Below are positions 1-6,753 of a stretch of DNA of 11,286 nt, piece by piece; within the stretch, counting starts at the first letter, position 1; each line of letters starts with the position of its first letter. The translations under genes and the position numbers were made by a program. Source of the stretch: Candidatus Bathyarchaeota archaeon (GTDB taxonomy: Archaea; Thermoproteota; Bathyarchaeia; Bathyarchaeales; DTEX01); the NCBI GenBank assembly GCA_003601725.1, contig PIYJ01000066.1:1-11286 (forward strand), read 5' to 3'. The notes under the pieces are model-generated. The model did not search any database and had not been told where the DNA came from. It saw only the letters and a list, made by a program, of their open reading frames with translations.

Positions 1-49
1 ATAAGTGGCAACCTTTTTTATTGCTTGAACATGTAATAGGATATGCCAA
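1..49 (+). repeat. Left arm of a perfect 49-bp inverted repeat
   Basis: Bases 1-49 are the exact reverse complement of 112-160; the match stops at base 50. The arm starts at the first base of the window, so the true length on the left is unknown. There are no transposase genes or flanking target duplications to support an insertion element. Confidence 0.95.
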
Positions 50-88
50 TCTGGGCATCCTAAGGTTGTGAAAGACAGTTTCATACAT
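1..88 (-). CDS. N-terminal fragment of an unrecognised protein, running off the left edge
   Basis: Reading leftwards from the ATG at 88-86, the frame stays open for 29 codons to the window edge. The start is preceded by a strong Shine-Dalgarno sequence (GGGAGG on the minus strand, about 5 bases before the ATG), which is the main reason to call it a gene. The visible peptide begins MYETVFHNLRMPR and continues with LAYPITCSSNKKGCHL, where two cysteines, one in a KKGC context, hint at a metal site or disulfide. I do not recognise the family. The second half of the fragment lies in the left arm of a perfect inverted repeat, so the same 16 residues are also encoded on the plus strand at 112-160. 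If the repeat is an assembly fold-back, this minus-strand copy, which has a real start site, is probably the genuine one. Confidence 0.45.
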   Translation of the reverse strand, partial: MYETVFHNLRMPRLAYPITCSSNKKGCHL

Positions 89-111
89 CTTTTCCTCCCT
101 ATCAAATGCGT

Positions 112-160
112 TTGGCATATCCTATTACATGTTCAAGCAATAAAAAAGGTTGCCACTTAT
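112..160 (-). repeat. Right arm of the 49-bp inverted repeat
   Basis: This is the exact reverse complement of 1-49, separated from it by a 62-base spacer (50-111). On the plus strand it encodes LAYPITCSSNKKGCHL in a frame that stays open to a stop at 301-303. That downstream stretch has no recognisable family and looks like a chance open frame. Confidence 0.95.
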
Positions 161-417
161 CGAGGGGAAGAGCATATGTTATTACGTATTACGTAAGCAT
201 GAGATTCTTTCGATGTTTATATTTGACTTTTACGCATACGCATTTGGACGGCTATGCCGTAACCGTAATACAGCCCATGTATGGTGAGGTTACACCCGGC
301 TGAGCTATTCAACCTTGACGCTTCTCAGAAGCACATTAGAGAAACGATTTGTCCATTCCCAAAATAAAATATACTATGCCAACAGAAAACTAACCCTAGA
401 TTCGAGAGGATAAGATA
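161..417. other. Intergenic stretch upstream of nagA
   Basis: I see no convincing gene here. It holds an odd-length palindrome, TTACGTA-T-TACGTAA at 182-196, which could be a protein-binding site, and the AT-rich promoter of nagA near its right end. The open frame entering from the inverted repeat and stopping at 303 is not supported by a start site or family match. Confidence 0.5.
366..373 (+). promoter_or_regulatory. Probable TATA box of nagA
   Basis: AAAATATA lies about 45-50 bases before the nagA ATG. Archaeal transcription usually starts about 25 bases after the box, giving a leader of about 20 bases. That leader would carry the GAGAGGA ribosome binding site at 404-410, seven bases before the start. 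Confidence 0.5.
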
Positions 418-1569
418 ATGAGTCTAGTAATCTCTGATGCCTTGATATGTAACCCTGATCGAATGTTTAAAGGCGGAGTCGTCGTTGAGGACGGTCTCAT
501 CAAGGAATTGAGAAAAGAATCTGGAGGCAAAGGGGAAGTCGAAATAGATGCCTCAGGCCGTTTTCTCTTCCCAGGCTTCATCGACCTGCATATCCAAGGA
601 GCCGGAGGAGCAGACATGCTCGATAACTCCCGAGACAAATTACATATAATATCACAGACCTGCGCCAGATACGGAGTTACGGGCTTCCTCGGAACGACTG
701 TTTATCATCCAGACGAGGCGAACATGCACATCTCCTCCGCTGTCCAGGAGGCACATCAAGATCTAGGTGGAGCTAGATTTCTAGGCTTTCACCTGGAGGG
801 TCCTTTCATCGCCCCGAAGAAGAGAGGAATGATTCAGCTTACCTCGATCTGCGCCCCCTCCGCTAAGGTGCTCGAAGACATCATAGAGATAACAGGAGGT
901 TTACTCAGGATGATGACCATCGCGCCTGAGCTTAGGGGCTCAATAGAGATCATTAAACGCCTCGTAGATCAGTCGATAGTAGCCTCTTTCGGTCACTCAA
1001 CAGCCTCTTATGAAGAGACGCTGAGGAGCTTTGAAGCTGGGATAAACCATGTAACCCATCTCTTTAATGCTATGAACCAGATGCATCACCGGGCACCTGG
1101 GCCTCTCCTTGCAATCTTTGAATCTGAAGGGGTAACCGCTCAGGTAATCTCTGACGGAGTCCACATTGTGCCTCCCATGATAAGATTCGCGGTGTCCATA
1201 CTTGGTTCTGACCGATGTATTCTAATTACTGACGGAATGCGCGCAATGGGCCTCCCAGAAGGCACGTACATATATGATGGGATAGAATACGTATCGAAGG
1301 GAGGAGTAGCACGGTATTATGATGGAACCCTGATCGGAACCACGCTTGGCTTGAACCAGCTAGCTCGGAGATTTCTAGACTTCACAGGGTTACCGCTTCA
1401 CACGGTTGCTAAGGTTGCCTCCTGGAATCCGGCATCAGTATTGGGGTTGACGGGTAGAAAAGGAAGCATTGAAGAAGGAAAAGACGCTGATATGGTTATT
1501 CTAAATCGAGACTTCTCAGTTTGGAAGACTATAGTCGGAGGAAAGATAGTATACGACTCAGAAGCATAG
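418..1569 (+). CDS. nagA: N-acetylglucosamine-6-phosphate deacetylase
   Basis: This is a cytoplasmic amidohydrolase-superfamily enzyme that removes the acetyl group from N-acetylglucosamine-6-phosphate, giving glucosamine-6-phosphate and acetate. At 383 residues it has the usual family length. Visible motifs are FPGFIDLHIQGAGG (51-64), HLEGPF with metal ligand E127, FGHS (H193), THLFNAM (H214), DGVH (H249) and TDGMRAMG with the catalytic D272. The positions nearly match E. coli NagA (E131, H195, H216, H251, D273). The usual HxH of the superfamily is HIQ here, a change also tolerated in E. coli-type NagA. The C terminus has the standard NPAS-LGL-RKGSIEEGKDADMVILN end. The ATG at 418 is supported by GAGAGGA seven bases upstream. 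It lies upstream of the GH116 glycosidase on the same strand but 286 bases apart, each with its own promoter. All active-site residues are intact. Confidence 0.93.
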   Translation: MSLVISDALICNPDRMFKGGVVVEDGLIKELRKESGGKGEVEIDASGRFLFPGFIDLHIQGAGGADMLDNSRDKLHIISQTCARYGVTGFLGTTVYHPDEANMHISSAVQEAHQDLGGARFLGFHLEGPFIAPKKRGMIQLTSICAPSAKVLEDIIEITGGLLRMMTIAPELRGSIEIIKRLVDQSIVASFGHSTASYEETLRSFEAGINHVTHLFNAMNQMHHRAPGPLLAIFESEGVTAQVISDGVHIVPPMIRFAVSILGSDRCILITDGMRAMGLPEGTYIYDGIEYVSKGGVARYYDGTLIGTTLGLNQLARRFLDFTGLPLHTVAKVASWNPASVLGLTGRKGSIEEGKDADMVILNRDFSVWKTIVGGKIVYDSEA

Positions 1570-1597
1570 ACATCTGCCACTCTTTCTCTTAGGATTC

Positions 1598-1790
1598 TCA
1601 CGGTCTATAACGGCCATACTTCTTGATGAGATCAATCATATACTCATAATTCTTGAATTGGATATCTGTTGATATTGAGTGGTCTGAATATACGATTTAT
1701 TCTCTTATCTATACCTCCGATAAAGGCTAAGCGTCTCCATTCTTCTCTTTGAGCTCTCGAATATTCATTTCGGCACTTACCTCGAGAGGG
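1598..1790 (-). pseudogene. Decayed C-terminal remnant of a uroporphyrinogen decarboxylase-like (UroD/MtaA-type) protein
   Basis: Two minus-strand pieces in different frames carry motifs found in this order in UroD-like methyltransferase-family proteins. The first reads RRLAFIGGIDKRIN, with GGIDKR at 1718-1701. The second reads IVYSDHSISTDIQFKNYEYM (from 1696) and ends LIKKYGRYRP before a stop at 1600-1598. In intact relatives GGIDKR and the DHS-x-x-D-x-x-F-x-N-Y segment are roughly 35 residues apart, whereas here they abut with a frame change, so an out-of-frame deletion has occurred. Upstream of about 1790 there is a stop and then the glycosidase promoter, so most of the gene is gone. The outer boundary is approximate. 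Family assignment is from remembered motifs. Confidence 0.6.
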
Positions 1791-1815
1791 CTAAACGGTG
1801 ATATGTGCATTTAAC

Positions 1816-1823
1816 TTTTATAC
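1816..1823 (+). promoter_or_regulatory. Probable TATA box of the GH116 gene
   Basis: TTTTATAC lies 33-40 bases before the ATG at 1856. Transcription would start near 1845-1850, giving a very short leader. The box lies inside the open frame that extends up to a GTG at 1805, which argues against that earlier start. Confidence 0.5.
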
Positions 1824-1855
1824 CTTTGATAATACATTGGACGAAGGGATATGAA

Positions 1856-4486
1856 ATGGAAACGAACAAGGCGTCTTCTCAGAACCCCCCTAAAAGCATC
1901 ACTGAACATTTTCTGTATACGGGAAATAGAACGAATGAGATCTCTTTTCCCATAGGCGGCATCGGAACAGGCTGCATAGGCCTCGCGGGAAATGGAAGGC
2001 TAATTGACTGGGAGATTTTCAACAGACCGAACAAAGGAAGCATAAACGGCCTTTCACATTTCGCCGTTAAGGCTGAGGCAAACGGAAAAGTCTTGGATAC
2101 AAGGGTCTTAACAGGCGACTTGCCGCCTCCCTATTCCGGAGAAGATCTGGGACGAGCTTCTCAGTCATTCGGTTTCGGACCGCCGATAGGATACATGGCT
2201 GGTTTACCGCACTTCAGAGAAGTAGATTTCGAGGGAACTTATCCGATTGCAACGTTAAGGTTCAAAGATGAGAGGTTCCCCGGAAAGGTTCAGATGACCG
2301 CGTTTAATCCATACATTCCGCTTAATGATTTAGATTCAAGCATACCCGCAGCGTTCTTTGAAATCGAGATTCAAAACCCAACTGACAAGACGATCACGTA
2401 TACCGCTTGCCTTTCAGTTCAGAATCCACTGCCCAGCGGCACCACGGTAAATACTTACGGAGAACGTGAGGGAATCCGATTTATAAAAATGGCATCGGAT
2501 AAACTCAAAGAAGAAGATGTGGAATTCGGAGACATAACCATAGCCACAGATTCCCCGGATATCAGCTACCAAGAATATTGGTTCAGGGGACGATGGTTCG
2601 ACTCTCTCCAAGTTTATTGGAGGGACCTAACGTCACCTGGCAAATTCAAGAATCGCCGTTATTCAGAGCCGCAGGAGGGAACACAGGATCATTCCTTATT
2701 GGCAGCCCATTTCAAGATCAAGCCGGGAGAAAAGGGGAAAGCCCGGTTCATCATAAGCTGGAGTTTTCCTAATTGTTATAATTACTGGAACCCTGAAAAG
2801 GAGAGACTTGAAGAATGCGAGACTTGGAAGAATTATTATGCAACGGTCTTCAAGAACTCGCTGGAGACCGCTGTTTACTGCCTGAAAAATTGGGATAGAC
2901 TCTACGCGGAGACCGTGAAATTCAGAGACAGCCTATTCTCCTCAACGTTGCCTCCGTTCGTGATCGACGCCATCTCAGCGAACATCTCGATTCTGAAGAC
3001 ACCTACGGTTCTTCGGCTGGAAGATGGATCCCTCTACGGCTTCGAAGGATGCCGCTCAAGATCAGGATGCTGCGAAGGAAGCTGCATGCATGTCTGGAAT
3101 TATGCTTATGCGCCTACGTTTCTATTTCCGAAGCTCGACCGCTCCATGTGGGATTTACATTACAAATATGATCAACGGGAAGACGGCCGGATAAGCTTCC
3201 GCCTTCAGCTGCCGCTTGGCAGAGAACAGTGGGGCTTTCCGCACGCTGCGGTGGATGGACAGTTCGGAAGCGTGATCAGAGCTTATCTTTACTGGAAGCT
3301 TACAGGGGATGATGCGTGGCTTAAATCCAGCTGGGAGGCCATAAGAAAATCCATCGAGTATGCTTGGGCTGAAACGAACGAGGATAAGTGGGACTTGGAC
3401 AAGGACGGCGTCTTAGAGGGAAGGCAGCATCACACGTTGGATATGGAGCTCTTCGGTCCGAACTCTTGGTTAACGGGCCTCTACCTCGCGGCTCTCAAGG
3501 CTGGCGCTGAGATGGCTGAGTATCTGGGTGACTCTGAGAGGGCTGCAGAGTACATAGGCCTGTTTAAGAGGGGTAAAAGATGGGTTGAGCAGAATCTCTT
3601 TAACGGCGAATATTACTGTCAACTCATCGATCTGAAGGACAAATCGATTCTCGAGAAGTTCAAGTCGGAAGATCCTTACGTTATAGATGCTTATTGGGAT
3701 GATGAGCATGGGGAGATCAAGTATCAGATGGGGGAAGGCTGCGGAGTCGATCAGGTGTTAGCTCAATGGCACGCGAATATTTGCGGTCTCGGCAGGGTCT
3801 TCGACGAAAAACAGGTTAAGAAGGCCTTAAAATCTATATATAAATACAATTTTAAGAGCATGAGAGGATTCGTAAATCCATGCCGCATTTTCAGCCTAAA
3901 TGATGAGAAGGGAGTTGTAGTATGCGAATGGCCTAAAGGCAAATATAAACCAGTCATTCCCGTGCCATACGCTGAGGAAACGTGGCCAGGCTGCGAATAT
4001 GCCGTTGCAAGCCTGATGATACAAGAAGGTCTCATAGAAGAAGGATTGGAAATCGTCAAGGCAGTACGTGATAGATTCGACGGGGAGAAGAGAAATCCTT
4101 GGAATGAATTTGAATGTGGAAGCAACTATGCTCGCTCGATGTCTTCCCATGCTCTGCTTCTTGCACTCAGCGGGTTAAAATTCGACATGGTTAACTCCAA
4201 GATAGAGATAAATCCTCCACGAATCGTTAACGACTACTTTAGATGCTTCTGGTCTCTCGGAACAGGCTGGGGAACCTTCAAGATACAGCGGAACACCGTT
4301 ACAATTCACGTTCAATATGGAAGCTTGAAGATTAAGGTCTTGAATTTGCCTTTCTTAAGGGGAAGAGAGATCAAAGAGGTATCAATTGGGAAAGAAAGAA
4401 TCGAGTTTGAAAGGCGTGATGACGAAATAACATTCAGCAAGCCCATCTTAATAGAAAGAGACCGGAAACTTACAGTTCACCTCTAG
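1856..4486 (+). CDS. GH116 beta-glycosidase (GBA2-type, DUF608 family)
   Basis: A glycoside hydrolase of family 116, the family of GBA2 glucosylceramidase and Sulfolobus SSO1353/SSO3039; it should release terminal beta-linked glucose or N-acetylglucosamine. From the ATG it is 876 residues. The N-terminal beta domain starts with ISFPIGGIGTGCIGL (about 30-43). The (alpha/alpha)6 catalytic domain carries GCCEGSCMHVWNY with probable nucleophile E407, and DGVLEGRQHHTLDMELFGPN with probable acid/base D529. The ending ETWPGCEYAVASLMIQEGL and NEFECGSNYARSMSSHALL is typical. There is no signal peptide, so it probably acts in the cytoplasm on imported oligosaccharides. I chose the ATG at 1856 because GAAGGGA lies seven bases upstream and a TATA box lies before it; the frame stays open to GTG 1805. 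The nearby nagA favours an N-acetylglucosaminide substrate, but the exact specificity cannot be read from the sequence. T-tracts follow the stop. Confidence 0.9.
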   Translation: METNKASSQNPPKSITEHFLYTGNRTNEISFPIGGIGTGCIGLAGNGRLIDWEIFNRPNKGSINGLSHFAVKAEANGKVLDTRVLTGDLPPPYSGEDLGRASQSFGFGPPIGYMAGLPHFREVDFEGTYPIATLRFKDERFPGKVQMTAFNPYIPLNDLDSSIPAAFFEIEIQNPTDKTITYTACLSVQNPLPSGTTVNTYGEREGIRFIKMASDKLKEEDVEFGDITIATDSPDISYQEYWFRGRWFDSLQVYWRDLTSPGKFKNRRYSEPQEGTQDHSLLAAHFKIKPGEKGKARFIISWSFPNCYNYWNPEKERLEECETWKNYYATVFKNSLETAVYCLKNWDRLYAETVKFRDSLFSSTLPPFVIDAISANISILKTPTVLRLEDGSLYGFEGCRSRSGCCEGSCMHVWNYAYAPTFLFPKLDRSMWDLHYKYDQREDGRISFRLQLPLGREQWGFPHAAVDGQFGSVIRAYLYWKLTGDDAWLKSSWEAIRKSIEYAWAETNEDKWDLDKDGVLEGRQHHTLDMELFGPNSWLTGLYLAALKAGAEMAEYLGDSERAAEYIGLFKRGKRWVEQNLFNGEYYCQLIDLKDKSILEKFKSEDPYVIDAYWDDEHGEIKYQMGEGCGVDQVLAQWHANICGLGRVFDEKQVKKALKSIYKYNFKSMRGFVNPCRIFSLNDEKGVVVCEWPKGKYKPVIPVPYAEETWPGCEYAVASLMIQEGLIEEGLEIVKAVRDRFDGEKRNPWNEFECGSNYARSMSSHALLLALSGLKFDMVNSKIEINPPRIVNDYFRCFWSLGTGWGTFKIQRNTVTIHVQYGSLKIKVLNLPFLRGREIKEVSIGKERIEFERRDDEITFSKPILIERDRKLTVHL

Positions 4487-4528
4487 CAGTTCCATTCCAG
4501 AACTAACCTAAAAGAAACAAGGCGACCC

Positions 4529-4549
4529 TTTTTTCTTTGATTGATTTTT
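4529..4549 (+). terminator. T-tract terminator after the GH116 gene
   Basis: About 40 bases after the glycosidase stop are runs of six, three and five T on the plus strand. Archaeal RNA polymerase typically terminates at such tracts without needing a hairpin. Confidence 0.5.
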
Positions 4550-4576
4550 AAATGTTCATGATCAATCTTTGAAAAT

Positions 4577-5159
4577 TCAGATCACAACGATCTCTTCAAG
4601 GGTTCTCTTTAATTCTTCTTTCTCTTCTTCTGTTAAATTCTCCAGCGGTTGCCTCAAGGGGCCTCCGTGAAGTCCCGCAAGATCCATTATGCTTTTCCGA
4701 CGCTCATGTACATGTAGTTTGTCCTTAGAACCGATGGGATCATCGATATGTCTTCTCGTTTTTTCATGAACTTTCTAACAAGCCGATGTATCGGTAGAAT
4801 CTTTTCCTTAAGAACCTCTTTAGCCCTATCGATTTTTCCCGAGATTACTGTTTCATAAATCTCATAGCTTATTGAAGGAGCAAAGTTTCCGATGTAAGTT
4901 GCAAATCCCCTATAATGTGATCTGCATGCGGCTGATCCGAAATAATGAAGCTCCCCTAACCCATTAAGCAGAATCATATCGTCGGGGTCTATTAATGCGG
5001 CTTTCAAAGCGTAGTCCGCCGCGTTTGGAGAGTTATCCTTCAAGGCGACAATGTTCTCGATCTTCGATAATCTCTGAGTTAATTCTGGATCTATCATCAA
5101 CCCTGAGACTGCTGGATTATTATACCTCGGCATTTCTTCCTGAACTCATCCGGATTCAT
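4577..5159 (-). pseudogene. Broken dihydrodipicolinate synthase/N-acetylneuraminate lyase-family gene
   Basis: Three minus-strand pieces in different frames make up one damaged aldolase of the DapA/NanA family. A start-like piece, MNPDEFRKKCRG, begins at 5159. The central piece (5133-4687) starts within the conserved YNNPAVSG motif and includes NIVALKDNSPN, whose lysine is the Schiff-base residue. It ends prematurely, and the normal C terminus (SIMDLAGLHGGPLRQPLENL, then an EEEKEEL helix) continues in another frame to a stop at 4579-4577. About 110 residues between the first two pieces, including the GTTGE region expected in the family, are missing. With a deletion and a frameshift the product cannot be functional. 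The family includes amino-sugar catabolic lyases, which would suit the sugar neighbourhood, but the original substrate is not readable. An ATG at 5133 could still allow a 148-residue fragment to be made. Confidence 0.8.
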
Positions 5160-5429
5160 CAAAACTTGTTCATCGAGAAAAGAAAGAGGAGTGGCAAAAC
5201 ATAATGGTAACCGTTTTAACCTTTCTAAAGTTCATGCGAAAAAGTTTGCTATATTGATTCATTGATAAAGCGGTTTTTCAAGCATCAGCTAGAATCTCTT
5301 AGAAATTCTTTATTAATATCCTTGTTTCTTAAAAATGATTGTTTGTATCACGTATGGACATACAAAGATTCTTATGTATTTCAAAACTGTATCAGAAACG
5401 TCTTTGATAGATGATAAGGTGGCTTTTGT
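5160..5429. other. Intergenic region before the accessory cluster
   Basis: I see no gene in these 270 bases. A TATA-like CTTTATTAATATC at 5308-5320 and a weaker TTATGTA near 5372 are candidate promoters for the rightward gene at 5430. A short open frame from 5335 overlaps that gene in another frame and looks spurious. Confidence 0.5.
5309..5318 (+). promoter_or_regulatory. Candidate TATA box for the gene at 5430
   Basis: TTTATTAATA is the best archaeal TATA-like match upstream. It would give a leader of about 90 bases, longer than others in this window, so a weaker site near 5372 (leader of about 30 bases) is an alternative. Confidence 0.3.
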
Positions 5430-5999
5430 ATGTCCGACAAGAGTGAAGAATCGACGAATCTCGAGCAGCTGCCTTTCATTATGGGCAAAGAAGCGTCTGA
5501 TGAAGAGATCAAAGAGGCAGAAACAAAATTCAGCAATCTAATGAGAGTCATAACAGAGGACGCTAGACAGCTAAGTGAGTATTTAGTAGCCGAAGAAAGC
5601 ACTATAGAACGGATATGCAGGTTTCTCGAGAGGATTCTGTCTGAACTTGATCTTTCAATCGTGATACCTCAAAAGGCAATGCCAACAATAAAGAGAAGCA
5701 AAGAAATAATCCTCAACCCTGAATGCCATCTCATAATAGTCCGGGAGGACGGAACAGTTGAATCTAAATCGTTGAATAATTATCCCCCGGAAACCATCCT
5801 CGCAGTCGTTTGGGCGCTTATACCTAGACTGAGAGAGGAAGTAAGTGCATACTTGAGGAAAGTCAGCGTAAGACTTAACTTCTTAGAAATGATCGAGGAA
5901 GAACTGAAGAATATTCAGAAGCCTTTTGTTCGAAGCGAAGAAAGCCCTGTCGGAGAATTCCGAGAAGACAAAGCCAAAGAGATCTTCATCACTCAATAA
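5430..5999 (+). CDS. Unrecognised 189-residue helical protein, first gene of the accessory cluster
   Basis: I do not recognise this family. The ATG is well supported by AAGGTGG seven bases upstream. The N-terminal third (about 20-70) is predicted helical and strongly charged (EIKEAETKFSNLMRVITEDA and onwards). A central segment around ECHLIIVREDGTVESKSLN (98-116) looks like a beta-hairpin. The most distinctive part follows: YPPETILAVVWALIPRL (118-134), then a long amphipathic helix to about 164 with a basic stripe (LRKVSVRLNFLEMIEEELK). The tail is acidic and polar. There are no cysteine clusters, signal peptide or clear membrane segment; the VVWALI stretch is too short to span a membrane. 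It lies 51 bases before the next orphan gene on the same strand and probably shares its transcript. Both converge on the VWA/AAA+ operon, so it may be a client or adaptor of that pair; this is inference from position only. Confidence 0.8.
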   Translation: MSDKSEESTNLEQLPFIMGKEASDEEIKEAETKFSNLMRVITEDARQLSEYLVAEESTIERICRFLERILSELDLSIVIPQKAMPTIKRSKEIILNPECHLIIVREDGTVESKSLNNYPPETILAVVWALIPRLREEVSAYLRKVSVRLNFLEMIEEELKNIQKPFVRSEESPVGEFREDKAKEIFITQ

Positions 6000-6050
6000 G
6001 CCTCTCGTCACATGACCTCCTCTTAGATATTGCAGTAACTAAACTGGAAC

Positions 6051-6710
6051 GTGAAGATGATCGGGGTTTTACCTATCGAGATCCGGGATTTTCTTTCCCT
6101 GAATGAGCTAAATGAATATTTAGAAAAGGAAATCGACTGGTACGGAAAGATCTTTAAAGAATACAGCGAAAGACTGGGCTCTCTTCTTCGAGAACAAGGC
6201 TTATCCTCCGAAGAGATCGAGAAGATTCTTCAAGAAGGTGGATTAACACGACGGGCAGCCGGCGGCAAAGGTAAAAAAGGAAAAAATTTACCCTCCGAAG
6301 GCTGGTTTAGCTTTAAGGGTCTATTATTCTCCGCTGACAAACAAGGCAAAGCGGAGATTCTTTTTGAATCGATGGAGAAGGCTGAGAAGACTATAAATAA
6401 AATGAAGGAAGTCAGAACGTTGATTGAGGAGCTCCAGAAGACCGGTTTCGGCCCCGGTCTATCCTTCTCGGTTTACCTTGTCGACGGGGTCCCTGAAAAG
6501 ATCTTCGTTCAAAAAGCAGAAGGCACCGCTCGAAAATACAAGCTGGAGCTTTTCCTCTCAACCTCGATGAAACCTACAGTCTCATCAGCGGCGAATAAAG
6601 ATATTGAAGAAAACCTAGAAGATGAAAACGAAGAAAATTCAGATGAAGATTCGGAGAAAGAACAGAATTACGCGGAGAGAGCGGAGGAAGAAAATACATC
6701 TGAAGAGTGA
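6051..6710 (+). CDS. Unrecognised 219-residue protein with a glycine/lysine linker and a very acidic tail
   Basis: I do not recognise this family. Residues 15-64 are probably a helical hairpin (NELNEYLEKEIDWYGKIFKE and a second helix ending EEIEKIL). A basic, glycine-rich linker follows (RRAAGGKGKKGKN, 67-79). Then comes a small folded-looking domain beginning PSEGWFSFKGLLFS (81-94), with a helix at 105-130 and strands around LSFSVYLVDGVPEKIFVQK (137-155). The C terminus from about 184 is almost entirely D, E, N and S, probably disordered, as in some chaperone clients or nucleic-acid mimics. The frame opens at GTG 6051, and an ATG two codons later (6057) is an equally plausible start; neither has a strong ribosome site. 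It ends 43 bases from the stop of the convergent VWA gene, and a T6 run at 6793-6798 could end its transcript. A role with the AAA+/VWA pair is inference from position. Confidence 0.77.
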   Translation: MKMIGVLPIEIRDFLSLNELNEYLEKEIDWYGKIFKEYSERLGSLLREQGLSSEEIEKILQEGGLTRRAAGGKGKKGKNLPSEGWFSFKGLLFSADKQGKAEILFESMEKAEKTINKMKEVRTLIEELQKTGFGPGLSFSVYLVDGVPEKIFVQKAEGTARKYKLELFLSTSMKPTVSSAANKDIEENLEDENEENSDEDSEKEQNYAERAEEENTSEE

Positions 6711-6753
6711 TTCTGAAGAACAGATGCATTATCGTATAGGCTTATTATCGCTA

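Noticed and set aside
1..160. Miniature transposon or insertion sequence ends
   Set aside because: There is no transposase and no visible target duplication, and the left arm coincides with the window edge.
106..303. Plus-strand open frame of 65 codons starting inside the inverted repeat
   Set aside because: Its first part is only the mirror copy of the leftward gene, it has no ribosome site in front of the ATG, and the rest resembles nothing.
3763..4150. Minus-strand open frames inside the GH116 gene
   Set aside because: They lie opposite conserved catalytic-domain sequence and have no ribosome sites or family features.
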